From assembly GCA_963709285.1 (NCBI GenBank), contig CAVPVR010000003.1, forward strand, positions 186,001 through 250,000: a stretch of 64,000 bases of DNA, in the 5' to 3' direction. The stretch's first letter is position 1; every line of letters starts with the position of its first letter. The notes under the pieces were generated by a model. That model made no database searches, was not told the DNA's origin, and saw only the letters and a list, made by a program, of their open reading frames with translations. This document shows positions 34,767-43,944 of this stretch, one piece after another. The position numbers and the translations under genes are program-made. The DNA is from JBGSLA01 sp963709285 (GTDB taxonomy: Bacteria > Desulfobacterota > Desulfobaccia > Desulfobaccales > 0-14-0-80-60-11).

Positions 34767-35546
34767 TTGGCACAGAGAGTTATCAGGGAGAAAGCCCTGA
34801 AAAGTGTAAAATATGCCCCGCCCTGGGGAAGACCGTGCGGATGGCCGCCAGGATGCATTGGAGCGGTTTTTCTCACCGCTTTGATGTTTGCTTCGTCCTT
34901 TTCCCTGGCCGGTGAGGTTCCCAGCCGGCTGGCCGCCGGGGAAATCATCTCCTTTTCTGAAAATCTGCCAGGGTCAAACGCCAAACGGGGCGAGGTTCGA
35001 GGTGTGGTTGACGCTCCTCCCGAAATGGTTTGGCAGGTAATCTCTGATGTCAATCATTTCGAGGAATTCATGCCCCGAATTCTCAACAGCCAGGTGGTGA
35101 CGCCGGAAAAGGTTCAAGAAATTCTGCAAAAAAAACCCACCAAGGCCCAAGAAGTAGGGGAAATTCTAGGTCCCACGCCACCGGATCCGGCTCTCTTTCG
35201 AGTTCCCGGCCAGAGGTACGTGGAGTATAACTATGGCCATGTGGATTTGCCCTGGCCGCTGGGCGACCGCTGGTACATCCTCAAAATGCTGCGGGACGAA
35301 TCTCAAGCCGCCAAAAACCAGTATACCGCTTCCTGGTCCCTGGTAATCGGCAATCTCCAGGAAAATCGCGGCGAGTGCCGCTTGGCACCGTTCGGTGAAC
35401 AGAAAACCCTGCTTATTTATAGGCTGACCACTGATCCAGGCGGCTTTGTCCCACCATTTGTGGTAAAGCGGGGTACTTACATAACCTTACCCAAAATTAT
35501 AACCTCGGTCAGAAAACGGGTGGCCCAACTCGCCTTGAGACGATGA
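34767..35546 (+). CDS. Exported SRPBCC (START-like) domain protein
   Basis: A 259-residue protein with an N-terminal signal-like hydrophobic stretch (about 29-46) followed by a SRPBCC/polyketide-cyclase-type helix-grip domain. The clue is the family opening GVVDAPPEMVWQVISDVNHFEEFMPRI, then a beta-rich body with PWPLGDRWYI and a final long helix. Members bind lipids or hydrophobic ligands; the role here is unknown. The annotated start is a TTG; a later ATG at 34884 would cut the signal, so the longer form is preferred. The metallophosphatase gene follows by 37 bp. Confidence 0.75.
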   Translation: MAQRVIREKALKSVKYAPPWGRPCGWPPGCIGAVFLTALMFASSFSLAGEVPSRLAAGEIISFSENLPGSNAKRGEVRGVVDAPPEMVWQVISDVNHFEEFMPRILNSQVVTPEKVQEILQKKPTKAQEVGEILGPTPPDPALFRVPGQRYVEYNYGHVDLPWPLGDRWYILKMLRDESQAAKNQYTASWSLVIGNLQENRGECRLAPFGEQKTLLIYRLTTDPGGFVPPFVVKRGTYITLPKIITSVRKRVAQLALRR

Positions 35547-35583
35547 AATCTTCATACTCCACTACACGATCGGAACGACTACT

Positions 35584-36348
35584 ATGCCGGAAGCTGCTAT
35601 TCAGGTACAGGAAAATCACCTCTGCGTCATCTCGGATCTGCATCTGGGAAACCCAATTTTTCGCAAGAATAACAGTCTGAGAAATTTTTTAAGATATCTC
35701 TCCAAGAATGGCACCAGTCTCTGTATTAACGGCGACGGCATGGACCTTTTGCAATTTTCCATCCCGAAGTTTGCCAAGGATATCCTGTCAACCTTCAAAA
35801 CTTTACAGGACTTTTTTCACAGCGGGACCAATGAAATCTATTATGTTCTGGGCAACCACGATATCTTTATGAAGACCTTTCTGGAGGAATCAGGCATTTT
35901 TCCAGTGGTTTCTTCTTTGGAAGTCTTTTCTGGAGACAAACGGATTCATATCGAGCACGGCCATCTGTATGATTATGTTTTCCAAAATTATCAAAAAATA
36001 TATATCAAAGTGGCTGGTTTCTTTGGAAAACTCGTGAGAATCAGTCCGGAACTGTTTCATGCCTATTTTAAAATTGAACAGCTCCTGGAATGGTTGGTTT
36101 TCGGGTTGAAAAACAAGAAATTTCAGGGATTGGCCGGTTCATCGCTGGACAGCCCCAAACATCTGCAGGTGGCCCGGGAAATTCTGTCCCGGGGCTTCGA
36201 TATCGTCATCTTCGGCCATAGTCACCGCCACGGCCTGCACGTCCTGGAGGACGGCAAAATTTACGCTAACGCCGGAGCCTGGACCTCCCACCGCAGCCAC
36301 TTTCTGGAAATACTGAACGGTTCTATCAGCCTGAAGGAATGGCGCTGA
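35584..36348 (+). CDS. Calcineurin-like metallophosphoesterase
   Basis: A 254-residue hydrolase with every metal-binding motif of the superfamily: SDLHLG near residue 18, NGDGMDLL, GNHD, EHGH and FGHSHRHG. Size and motifs resemble UDP-2,3-diacylglucosamine diphosphatase (LpxH/LpxI-like LpxH2 group) of lipid A synthesis, but that substrate is not proven and other phosphoesterases look similar. Start ATG 35584. It is a soluble protein with a helical insertion in the middle (about 135-185). Confidence 0.85.
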   Translation: MPEAAIQVQENHLCVISDLHLGNPIFRKNNSLRNFLRYLSKNGTSLCINGDGMDLLQFSIPKFAKDILSTFKTLQDFFHSGTNEIYYVLGNHDIFMKTFLEESGIFPVVSSLEVFSGDKRIHIEHGHLYDYVFQNYQKIYIKVAGFFGKLVRISPELFHAYFKIEQLLEWLVFGLKNKKFQGLAGSSLDSPKHLQVAREILSRGFDIVIFGHSHRHGLHVLEDGKIYANAGAWTSHRSHFLEILNGSISLKEWR

Positions 36349-36478
36349 GACTCAATCTTTAACCGGAGCTTGGTTCCGGTCCCCTATTCACCTTACCCCT
36401 GTTTTCACCTCACCCTGGCGCCGGGATGGCGTCATCTCCCCTGAGAAGAGGCGTTTCTTCCGCTCAAGCTCTTCAGGG

Positions 36479-38317
36479 ATGAGGTATAATGCCAAAAAAC
36501 CCCGGCATGGTCTGGACTTTGTCGGCGGACGTGTCGGTTCAAGCTGGTGGGAGATGCGTCTCTCAGAGACTACCCAGGAAATCCTTTTTCTCTTTTTTTG
36601 CCTCCTGATAGGTTGCCTGGCCGCTGGTGGGGCCCTGGCTTTCCGGGCCTTGATCGAGGTGGGCCAGTGGCTTTTCTGGCCTCCAGGCGTGCATTTCCTG
36701 GAAAAGGTGCTGCACGCCCCCTGGTGGTGGAAACTTCTCCTGCCCACCCTGGCCGGCTTGGCCATCGGTCCGGTCATCGTTTATTTGGCCCCCCAAGTTA
36801 GGGGCCCTGGAGTTCCCGAGGTCATCGAAGCCGCGGCTCTGCGGGATGGCTATATCGCCCCCCGGATCACCTTGCTGAAGCCCTTGTGCACCGGGCTGAT
36901 TATCAGCGCCGGAGGCTCGGTGGGACGGGAAGGTCCGGTGGTGCACATCGGCTCGGCCCTGGGTTCCACCCTGGCCCAAGTGTTCCGTCTCAAGCCGGAA
37001 CAGACCAGAATTTGCCTGGCTTGCGGGGCCGCCGCGGGGATTGCCGCCACCTTTAATGCTCCTTTTGCCGGAACCATGTTCGCCGTGGAGATCATCCTGG
37101 CTGATCTCCAGATCGCCTATCTGAGCCATATCGTCCTGGCCGCGGTGGTCGCCACGGTCATCTCCCGGCAGTTTTTAGGCGATTTCCCCACGGTGGCCGT
37201 GCCTCATTTCGCCTTTGACCATCCTGGTGAACTGCTCCTGCACCTCATCCTGGGGGTCATGGCCGGTCTAGTGGCTCTCCTGTTTATCCGGGGGATCTTT
37301 GCCACTGACACCCTGGTGAGCAAACTTCCCGGACCGGCCTGGTTAAAGCCTGCGGGCGGCGGCTTCCTGCTGGGCTTACTGGGACTCGTCTCTCCCTATG
37401 TCCTGGGGGTGGGCTATGATTCCATTAACCTGATGTTGGCCGGGGAAATTGCCCTGAAGCTCAGCCTGGTGATTCTAGGGATCAAGTTACTGGCCACCAT
37501 GGTCTGTTTGGGGTCCGGGATGAGTGGCGGAATTTTTGCCCCGTCTCTGGTGGTGGGCGCCACTCTGGGGACCATCCTGGCCCTGACCACCAACATGCTG
37601 GCGCCACAACTCGCCTTGCACCCGGCGGACTATGTGCTGGTGGGCATGGGCGCCGTGGTCAGCGGCGCCACCCTGGCCCCCATCACCGCCATTCTGACCA
37701 TCTTTGAGTTGACCAATACCTACCGCATTATCGTCCCCGCCATGGTGGCCTGCATCTCCAGCATGCTGGTGGTCCGGTATTTATACGGCTATTCCGTCTA
37801 TGAAACCAAAATGCTCCGTAAGGGAGTCAATATTGTCCGGGGCCATGAGGTGAATATTTTGCGTTCCCTGAAAGTAGAAGATCATCTGAGGACCGACATG
37901 GAAGTGCTCCACGAAAACACCCCCTTACACGAGATTCTCAGCCGGGCCGAGGCCAGCCATTATCCTTTTTTCGTGATGCTCAATGACCAGGAGGAACTGG
38001 TAGGGGTGTTGTCACTCTGGGACCTGCGCTATGCCTTGCCCTATGCCGAAGAATTGGGACACCTGGTGGTGGCTTCTGAACTGATGACCAAGGAAGTGGT
38101 GACGGTTTTCCCCTACGATAATTTTGAGACCGCGCTCAGCAAACTGGAGGGTCAAAATATTTCCTATCTTCCCGTGGTCTTGCCCTGGGCGCCTCGGAAA
38201 GTGGCCGGCATTCTGCGCCTCGAAGATGTGTTGGCGGCTTATAATCAGAAGATTCTCAAGGAAAGTATGTTGCGGAGACCCTGGCAGCCCCTCAAGCTGC
38301 CTTTCTGGCGTAAATAG
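36479..38317 (+). CDS. ClC-family chloride channel/transporter with CBS pair
   Basis: A 612-residue membrane protein that moves chloride, often in exchange for protons. Motifs: GPGVPEVIEAAALRDG (in place of GSGIP), GREGPVVHIGSALGS with the gating glutamate, and GSGMSGGIFAPSLVVGA. The first 440 residues hold the ClC helices; two CBS domains follow (about 470-590), which bind adenine nucleotides and gate the channel. The exact start is open: an in-frame ATG at 36554 also fits. The CBS/antiporter/CBS operon lies just downstream and converges on it. Confidence 0.9.
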   Translation: MRYNAKKPRHGLDFVGGRVGSSWWEMRLSETTQEILFLFFCLLIGCLAAGGALAFRALIEVGQWLFWPPGVHFLEKVLHAPWWWKLLLPTLAGLAIGPVIVYLAPQVRGPGVPEVIEAAALRDGYIAPRITLLKPLCTGLIISAGGSVGREGPVVHIGSALGSTLAQVFRLKPEQTRICLACGAAAGIAATFNAPFAGTMFAVEIILADLQIAYLSHIVLAAVVATVISRQFLGDFPTVAVPHFAFDHPGELLLHLILGVMAGLVALLFIRGIFATDTLVSKLPGPAWLKPAGGGFLLGLLGLVSPYVLGVGYDSINLMLAGEIALKLSLVILGIKLLATMVCLGSGMSGGIFAPSLVVGATLGTILALTTNMLAPQLALHPADYVLVGMGAVVSGATLAPITAILTIFELTNTYRIIVPAMVACISSMLVVRYLYGYSVYETKMLRKGVNIVRGHEVNILRSLKVEDHLRTDMEVLHENTPLHEILSRAEASHYPFFVMLNDQEELVGVLSLWDLRYALPYAEELGHLVVASELMTKEVVTVFPYDNFETALSKLEGQNISYLPVVLPWAPRKVAGILRLEDVLAAYNQKILKESMLRRPWQPLKLPFWRK

Positions 38318-38352
38318 GACGAAACCGGCGGGGAAGAGCGCCTCTCACCCTG

Positions 38353-38778
38353 CTATTTGCCTGCCAGACGCCAAAGATCCAGAAGACTTAACACCGCCAC
38401 AATTCGCTTGGCTTCATCCACCACCGGGATTTCTTTGATATTGCTGTGAATCATCCGGTCCAGAACCCGGTCGAGGTCCTCTTCTTTCCGGGCGTACACC
38501 ACATTTTTGTCCATCAAATCAATGACGTTGGCCGAGGTCAGGCGGGTCAACAGTGAACGTACATGGAACAAAGGCTTGTGGCGGGCCGCGGTCAGGTGTC
38601 GGATCAGCACTCCCAAGGATACGGTGCCCAAGAGCCGCTCTTCGGCGTCCACCACATAAATGCCCCGCACTTGGCGCTGATCCTTAATCTTGTCAGCGAC
38701 TTCTTCCAAGGTGCACTCCCCCCCCACCACCAGGTAGGGTAAGCCGGCCAACTGGGAGAGAGCCTCACTGACCTTCAT
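38353..38778 (-). CDS. CBS-domain protein, downstream of antiporter
   Basis: A 141-residue protein made of two CBS motifs that bind adenosine ligands (VRGIYVVDAEERLLGTVS and EIPVVDEAKRIVAVLSL). The start is the ATG at 38778, behind GGAGGGGGAA; the frame upstream of it overlaps the antiporter. It overlaps the end of the antiporter gene by 14 bp, showing co-translation. It likely works as a separate regulatory subunit of that antiporter. Confidence 0.85.
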   Translation of the reverse strand: MKVSEALSQLAGLPYLVVGGECTLEEVADKIKDQRQVRGIYVVDAEERLLGTVSLGVLIRHLTAARHKPLFHVRSLLTRLTSANVIDLMDKNVVYARKEEDLDRVLDRMIHSNIKEIPVVDEAKRIVAVLSLLDLWRLAGK

Positions 38779-40018
38779 ACACTTCCCCCTCCATGGCGGT
38801 CTCGCCCGCTTGCACCAGCGCATATTTGACCAGCGGCGGGGCGATGAGTTCATTCAGAATGACCGAGCCGATGACCGCGTTCACCAGGAGGCTGGCCACC
38901 GGAGTGGGAAAAATTTCCTGGGCGATGAGGACCAATCCCACGGTGACCCCGGCCTTGGGCAACAGTCCCAGACCCAGATAGCGTTTCACGGTTTCGGGAG
39001 CCTGGGAAGCCGCCGCCCCCACCCAGGCGCCCAATTGCTTGCCGCCCATGCGACTGACCATAATGACTGGAATGAGGAACCCCGCCGACCAAAAGGCCTG
39101 CACCTCCAGATGCGCCCCGGCCAGACAGAAAAACAAGCCGAACAACGACTCTTCGATCTGCTCCACCACCAGAAAAAAGTCGTGGTGGCGGCGTTCCCAA
39201 TTGACCACGAAAAACCCCAACACCATATTGGCCAGGAGCGCCGACAGATGCAAGAGCTTGGCCACCCCGCAGATCACGAAGATGGTCCCCAGGATGACCA
39301 TCAACAGGGCTTCCCGCCGGCGAATCATCCGGCCCATGAGCTTCAGGTAACCACCCGCCAGGACCCCTAAGAGCACCGAAAAAGTAATTTCCAGCAAAGG
39401 CCATCCCGCCGTGATTATCCAGGATGTGGATGCACCAATGGGGTTCACCAACACCTGGGCCAGGGTCGCGGCCAGGGCGTAAATAATAATGGCCAGGCCG
39501 TCGTCCAGGGCAATCACTCCCAGGAGGGTCGTGGTAAAAGGGCCACTGGCCCGAAGTTCGCTGATAATGGCCAAAACCGCGCCCGGCGCCGTGGCTAGCG
39601 AAATGGCCCCGATAATCAGGGCCATGGGGAGATGGGTCCCCAGAAAAGTGTATTCCGGACCGTGCAACCTGGTCAACCAGTGCAGGGTGGGCAGGAGCAC
39701 CAGCACCGTCACCAGAAAGGCCCCCACCCCCTGGCTGACCGTGATCCACAGGATGCTTTTCCCCAACCGCTGCAGGCGCTCATAGACCAGGCTGCCGCCG
39801 ATGGAGTAGGCGATGACGCCCAGGGCGATGTCGGTGAGGATGGCAAAGTCCTTGACGATCACCTGTTTGGCGAAAAGGCCGGTCAGCGAGGGGCTGACCA
39901 GCATGCCGGCCACCAGATAGCCGCTGACCCGGGGCAATTGCAGGGCATTGGCCGCGCGGCCCCCCCACCATCCGAGAAGCAGCAGCAGTCCCACCGCAAT
40001 CAGGGGTTGGGTGATCAT
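38765..40018 (-). CDS. Kef/CPA2-type cation-proton antiporter
   Basis: A 417-residue inner-membrane protein with about twelve hydrophobic helices of the Na+/H+ exchanger superfamily. Seen: LPRVSGYLVAGMLVSPS near the start, the core helix segment LATAPGAVLAIISELRASGPF and GVIALDDGLAIIIYALA with paired acidic residues for ion exchange. It lacks the C-terminal RCK/TrkA-N domain of KefB/KefC; instead two CBS proteins flank it in the same operon. Its start overlaps the upstream CBS gene (ATGA). The ion is not predictable. Confidence 0.87.
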   Translation of the reverse strand: MITQPLIAVGLLLLLGWWGGRAANALQLPRVSGYLVAGMLVSPSLTGLFAKQVIVKDFAILTDIALGVIAYSIGGSLVYERLQRLGKSILWITVSQGVGAFLVTVLVLLPTLHWLTRLHGPEYTFLGTHLPMALIIGAISLATAPGAVLAIISELRASGPFTTTLLGVIALDDGLAIIIYALAATLAQVLVNPIGASTSWIITAGWPLLEITFSVLLGVLAGGYLKLMGRMIRRREALLMVILGTIFVICGVAKLLHLSALLANMVLGFFVVNWERRHHDFFLVVEQIEESLFGLFFCLAGAHLEVQAFWSAGFLIPVIMVSRMGGKQLGAWVGAAASQAPETVKRYLGLGLLPKAGVTVGLVLIAQEIFPTPVASLLVNAVIGSVILNELIAPPLVKYALVQAGETAMEGEVYEGQ

Positions 40019-40488
40019 GAAAAAGCCTTTTGCCCCCTATCCAGCCACAATTCCAGGAGATCCAGGATGTCCAGATCGGCCACCACTCGCCCCTCATGGT
40101 CCAGAACGGGCATGTGCGTGACATTGCTCTCCATCATTCTGCTGACCGCAGCCGCCAGAGTCTCATCCGCCAAACAGGACGGCAGGTCCAGAGACATGAC
40201 CTGTTCGGCTTTCTCGGAGGTGAAGAGTTCCGCGATGCGCTCGGATACCACCACCGCGTTGCCCAGCCTATCATCCAAAAAGAAGCGAAAAATGATGTCT
40301 TTGAGATGGTTGAGCGTAATGGCGCCCAGGAGTCTGCCGTCGGTATCCACCACATAGACAATGCGCCGCCGGTGCCCCTTGACCATGACCCGCACCACCT
40401 CGGTCAGGCAGGCCCTTGCCGCCACCAGGGGCAGTTCAGCTTTGCAGGCCAAAGAGTCCAGGAACTCTCTAATGGTTGTTCGGTGCAT
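40015..40488 (-). CDS. CBS-domain protein, upstream of antiporter
   Basis: A 157-residue protein with two CBS motifs (RIVYVVDTDGRLLGAIT and MPVLDHEGRVVADLDI) joined by a helical linker. It is the first gene of a three-gene leftward operon, CBS / antiporter / CBS. Similar in layout to the third gene but divergent in sequence, it may form a heteromeric nucleotide-sensing pair with it. Confidence 0.85.
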   Translation of the reverse strand: MHRTTIREFLDSLACKAELPLVAARACLTEVVRVMVKGHRRRIVYVVDTDGRLLGAITLNHLKDIIFRFFLDDRLGNAVVVSERIAELFTSEKAEQVMSLDLPSCLADETLAAAVSRMMESNVTHMPVLDHEGRVVADLDILDLLELWLDRGQKAFS

Positions 40489-40654
40489 GACTTGTCCCTT
40501 CTCAACCCAACTAGGAAGATTTCTTTGAGGTGAAGTGGGTTTCTCTTGGGATATCTATCTTGCCCTGGCGTCTGGCCGGCACTGCCAATGGCGCCGCACT
40601 GAGCCCCGGTTGGTTGGCCGGCGTTATTCTGAGTTATGAAGGGAAATAAAGAAG

Positions 40655-40688
40655 TTGACTTACATTTTAACCGAATGTTCGGTTAAAA
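40655..40688 (+). promoter_or_regulatory. TetR-type operator next to a -35 box
   Basis: TTGACT at 40655-40660 is followed by a perfect inverted repeat at 40665-40688 with 11-bp arms ttttaaccgaa and ttcggttaaaa around TG. The shape and the ACCGAA/TTCGGT core are like operators of TetR/AcrR repressors. No clear -10 box fits the -35. The next rightward gene is the flavodoxin at 40904. No TetR-type gene is in the window. Confidence 0.5.
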
Positions 40689-40903
40689 GACAGGGGATTC
40701 ACCCTGCCTTAATGCTAGTGACTTTTCGGATTCCCGGGGCGCGCTTAGCCCACCTGCCGCACATTAGGCTTGACAGAAAGACCGGCTGAACATTAAGTTA
40801 TATGGTGAATTATTAGTTAATGCCTGCTTATCCCCGCAAACCGGATAACTATCTTGTTTGCAGGACTTCAGAAAATCTCGAATTCACGGAAAAGGAGAGG
40901 GAC

Positions 40904-41350
40904 ATGAAGGTATTGATCGCGTACGACAGCAGGACGGGCCATACGGAAAAAATGGCTCACTACATGGCGGAAGGCGTCCGTTTTTCCGGACATGAAGTGG
41001 TGAACAAGAAAGTCACCGATATCAAAAATGAAAAAGAGCTGCAGGGGTTCGACGGCTTTATTTTCGGCTGCCCCACCTACCACCGGGACATGACCCAGAC
41101 CATGAAAACCTTCCTGTTTTTAGCTCAAAAGGCCAACCTGAATGGCAAGGTGGGGGGGGCTTTCGGTTCCTATACCCACAGCGGCGACGCCCCTAAATAT
41201 ATTTACGACACCATGCAATATGTCTTCCACATGAACATGACTGACATGGGGTCTTTCAACCTGAAGGAAGGGATGATGGACAAGCCCGAAGGCATGAAGG
41301 CCTGTCAGGATTACGGCAAATGTGTGGGGGAGAAGCTGAGCCCCGCCTAA
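40904..41350 (+). CDS. Flavodoxin-like protein (WrbA-like fold)
   Basis: A 148-residue FMN-binding flavodoxin fold protein: phosphate-binding loop AYDSRTGHTEKMA near the start, PTYHRDMTQTMK and GGAFGSYTHSGDAP. Such proteins carry electrons or reduce quinones; the TYHRD and SYTHSG segments resemble the NAD(P)H:quinone oxidoreductase (WrbA) branch. The start is ATG 40904, behind AAAGGAGAGG; an in-frame start 84 nt earlier is not supported. A clear terminator follows. It stands alone on the right of the TetR-type operator. Confidence 0.85.
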   Translation: MKVLIAYDSRTGHTEKMAHYMAEGVRFSGHEVVNKKVTDIKNEKELQGFDGFIFGCPTYHRDMTQTMKTFLFLAQKANLNGKVGGAFGSYTHSGDAPKYIYDTMQYVFHMNMTDMGSFNLKEGMMDKPEGMKACQDYGKCVGEKLSPA

Positions 41351-41456
41351 ACTACGGTCAGATTTAGGTCCAGGAAAGCCGCAAATCAGAACTCCACATC
41401 TCGGGGAAAACGGTTTGCCTGGCCCCGGTAGGACTTGAATAACCGACTCACCAACA

Positions 41457-41490
41457 GGGGAGGCAAATCCAGGCCTCCCCAGTCTTTTTT
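41457..41490 (+). terminator. Rho-independent terminator after flavodoxin
   Basis: Stem GGGGAGGC / GCCTCCCC with an 8-nt loop is followed by AGTC and six T. It lies 107 bp after the flavodoxin stop. Confidence 0.75.
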
Positions 41491-41884
41491 AATCTTGCCT
41501 CGATCGATAACGTCACCACACATCTTTTCCGCCAGCAACCTTACCTAGCAAATGTTCCTCAGGCAAGGAAAGCGGGGATAGCAAGACAGAGCCATGCTTG
41601 ACTTAGCCTTGGATTATTCAATACTCTGGGAGCTTCTCAACAGCTCTCTCTTCGCCGGCCCAGAAAGCCTAAGCGCCTGGCGTGCCTCCTCACTAACTCT
41701 TGTACAAGAATTTTTCTTTAGGAAAAACAAATTGCTTTCCCGTTAATAGGGACCAAGGGCATCTGGAAAACTGTAAAGTTTTTAAAGTGTATCTTTACAT
41801 AAGTGTAAAATTTACACTTTCAGGCACACCCAAACCTGCAGAGAACCCGAAATTGTTACCTCGGCCATCTGGTGACCAGTGTCG
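41491..41884. other. Intergenic region with TGTAAA-type palindromes
   Basis: Region between the flavodoxin terminator and the 3' end of the sigma-54 activator gene. No convincing gene. It holds half-sites TGTAAA at 41772 and TTTACA at 41793, and a near-perfect palindrome of 9-bp arms AAGTGTAAA / TTTACACTT at 41801-41819 around one A. Confidence 0.45.
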
Positions 41885-43792
41885 CTATCCAGAGGGGGTA
41901 GTCAGATCATACTCGGTAAGCAACCGGTATAGGGTGGGGCGGGAGATACCGAGCAGGCGGGCGGCCTTGGCCTTGTTTCCAGCCGTCCGGGATAACGCTT
42001 CCCTGAGCGCCTGGGCGTTAAGAGCTTTCTTGTCCTGATAGGGAACCAAATCGGCTGCAACTTCCCTGATGTCGGCCGGCAGGTCCTCCGGAGTGATGGT
42101 GTATCCTTTACATTGAACAAAAGCATGTTCCAGGACATGCTTCAATTCTCGCACATTTCCCGGCCAGGCATAATTTCTGAAAATCTCCAGCACTCTGGGC
42201 AAGAGCCCTTCCACATGCTTATCATACGCCTTGTTGAAAAAATGTCGGAAATGTTCCGCCAACAGGGGCAGATCATCAAGCCTTTCCCTGAGTGGGGGGA
42301 GGTTTACTTCGAATACTTTCAAGCGAAAATAGAGATCCTCCCGAAAGAGTCCTTGCTTGACTATCTTGCGCAGGTTGCGATTGGTGGCGGCAATAATGCG
42401 CACATCTGCTTGGCGGGTGCTGGACTCTCCCACCCGCTCATACCTTTTTTCTTCGATAAAACGCAGGAGCTTGGCCTGGGTTTTCAGCGTAATGTCCCCG
42501 ATTTCATCAAGAAAGATGGTACCTCCTTGAGCCGTTTGAAAACGGCCCACCACATCCTTGTGGGCTCCGGTAAACGCCCCCTTAACATGCCCAAAAAGTT
42601 CACTTTCTAAGAGTGTCTCGGCCAGGGCCGTGCAATTCACCTTTACCAGAGGCTTGTCCGCTCGAGGGCCGCCATAATGTAAGGCGGAGACCGCCAGTTC
42701 CTTGCCGGTGCCGGTTTCGCCGCTAATCAACACCGTGGTATCGGTGGGCAGCAGATCATCTAAAAGTCGATAAACCCTCTGCATGGGTAAGCTCTTGCCA
42801 ATGATCTGGTACGGACGATAACGATCACTCAGGTCTTCGGCAATGGGGGCCTCCCTGGTAAGATCCCGAATAACCAGCACCACCCCGATGCGTTTGTCTT
42901 CGTGATCCTTGAGTGGAGCCCGGGTTACGGAAACCACTTGGTGGGGCCGCCCGGGTCTCCGACATTCCTGAAAAAATTCATTGAATTGATCTCCGTTGTT
43001 CTCTAATTCCGTCAGGTAATCACAGCATTTATTCGAGCACTCTTTCATTACCTGCAAGAAATTTTGCCCCAAGATTTCTTGAGGATCTAACCCACAAATA
43101 TTACGTGCGGCCTCATTGACGGCCAGAATCTTGAGATTTAAATCCAGGGTAATAACGGCATCTTTAACACTTTGAAAAATAGCCTCCAGGTGATGATGAT
43201 AGCGCTTATGCTCTGCGGCTCTCAGATGTTCCAGGTTTTCCAGGAGGCGAGCGTTATTGATCGCGACAGCCGCCTGGGACGCGAGAGCCAAGACCAGATC
43301 TTCCCGGTGGGCTGGAAAGGAGATGATTTGTCCTCGTTCATCCTGGGCGTTAATTAATTGCAGAACCCCAACAATCTCTTTCTTCTGATCCTTGAGGGGT
43401 ACCACTAAAAGAGATTGGGTTTGGTAATCATTACGAACATCAAAAGAAGTATCGAATTTGTAGGGTAGGTCAGTGGAGAGATCATAGACGTTGGGGATAT
43501 TAAGTGTCTTTCCCGTAAGTGCCACATAACCGGCAATACTGGACTTATCAATATTTATTTCATATGGTTTAAATAAAAGGTAATCTCTTCCTTTTATCCG
43601 TTTCAAAGTATCGTTTTGTGCTACCTCAAAGTGGAGACTATCGTCAACACGTAAATACAGGCTGCCGCCATCAGCATTGATGATAGTACGCAATTCGAAG
43701 ACAATCTTCTCCAGAAGCTTCTTGAGATTGGTCTCGCTAGAAAGTGATATAGCTATATTTATTAATCTCTTAGTTATAGATTTTCTGTCCAT
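41885..43792 (-). CDS. Sigma-54-dependent transcription activator (GAF-PAS-AAA-Fis)
   Basis: A 635-residue enhancer-binding protein that opens sigma-54 promoters by ATP hydrolysis. Order: N-terminal GAF domain (about 15-185), PAS domain (about 200-310, with a cysteine-rich CSNKCCDYL stretch), AAA+ domain (about 335-570) with Walker A GETGTGKE, the sigma-54 contact loop GAFTGA and Walker B DEIGD, and a Fis-type helix-turn-helix (last 45 residues, KAARLLGISRPTLYRLL). The ligand sensed by GAF/PAS is unknown. No obvious sigma-54 promoter was found next to it. It lies between intergenic blocks on both sides. Confidence 0.92.
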   Translation of the reverse strand: MDRKSITKRLINIAISLSSETNLKKLLEKIVFELRTIINADGGSLYLRVDDSLHFEVAQNDTLKRIKGRDYLLFKPYEINIDKSSIAGYVALTGKTLNIPNVYDLSTDLPYKFDTSFDVRNDYQTQSLLVVPLKDQKKEIVGVLQLINAQDERGQIISFPAHREDLVLALASQAAVAINNARLLENLEHLRAAEHKRYHHHLEAIFQSVKDAVITLDLNLKILAVNEAARNICGLDPQEILGQNFLQVMKECSNKCCDYLTELENNGDQFNEFFQECRRPGRPHQVVSVTRAPLKDHEDKRIGVVLVIRDLTREAPIAEDLSDRYRPYQIIGKSLPMQRVYRLLDDLLPTDTTVLISGETGTGKELAVSALHYGGPRADKPLVKVNCTALAETLLESELFGHVKGAFTGAHKDVVGRFQTAQGGTIFLDEIGDITLKTQAKLLRFIEEKRYERVGESSTRQADVRIIAATNRNLRKIVKQGLFREDLYFRLKVFEVNLPPLRERLDDLPLLAEHFRHFFNKAYDKHVEGLLPRVLEIFRNYAWPGNVRELKHVLEHAFVQCKGYTITPEDLPADIREVAADLVPYQDKKALNAQALREALSRTAGNKAKAARLLGISRPTLYRLLTEYDLTTPSG

Positions 43793-43898
43793 GACACAAT
43801 CCTAAAATATATATATATTTCTCATGTAGATGAGTTATCCTTTATTTACACCAAACTAATCTTGACTAGGTATTATTAAAGAGAAAAGGAATTACTCC

Positions 43899-43944
43899 AT
43901 AGTCTTATATACACTTGATCAATAGTCTTATATACACTTGATCA
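43899..43944. repeat. Perfect 23-bp tandem duplication
   Basis: Two adjoining identical 23-bp copies at 43899-43921 and 43922-43944, each starting ATAGTCTTATATACACTTG. They lie in the 511-bp AT-rich gap 43793-44303, which holds the promoter of the sigma-54 activator (left) and possibly that of the response regulator (right). Open frames at 43997-44300 look unconvincing and may be a remnant. Confidence 0.75.

Noticed and set aside
43899..43944. Tandem repeat as a CRISPR array
   Set aside because: Two identical units are directly adjacent with no spacers and no cas genes nearby.
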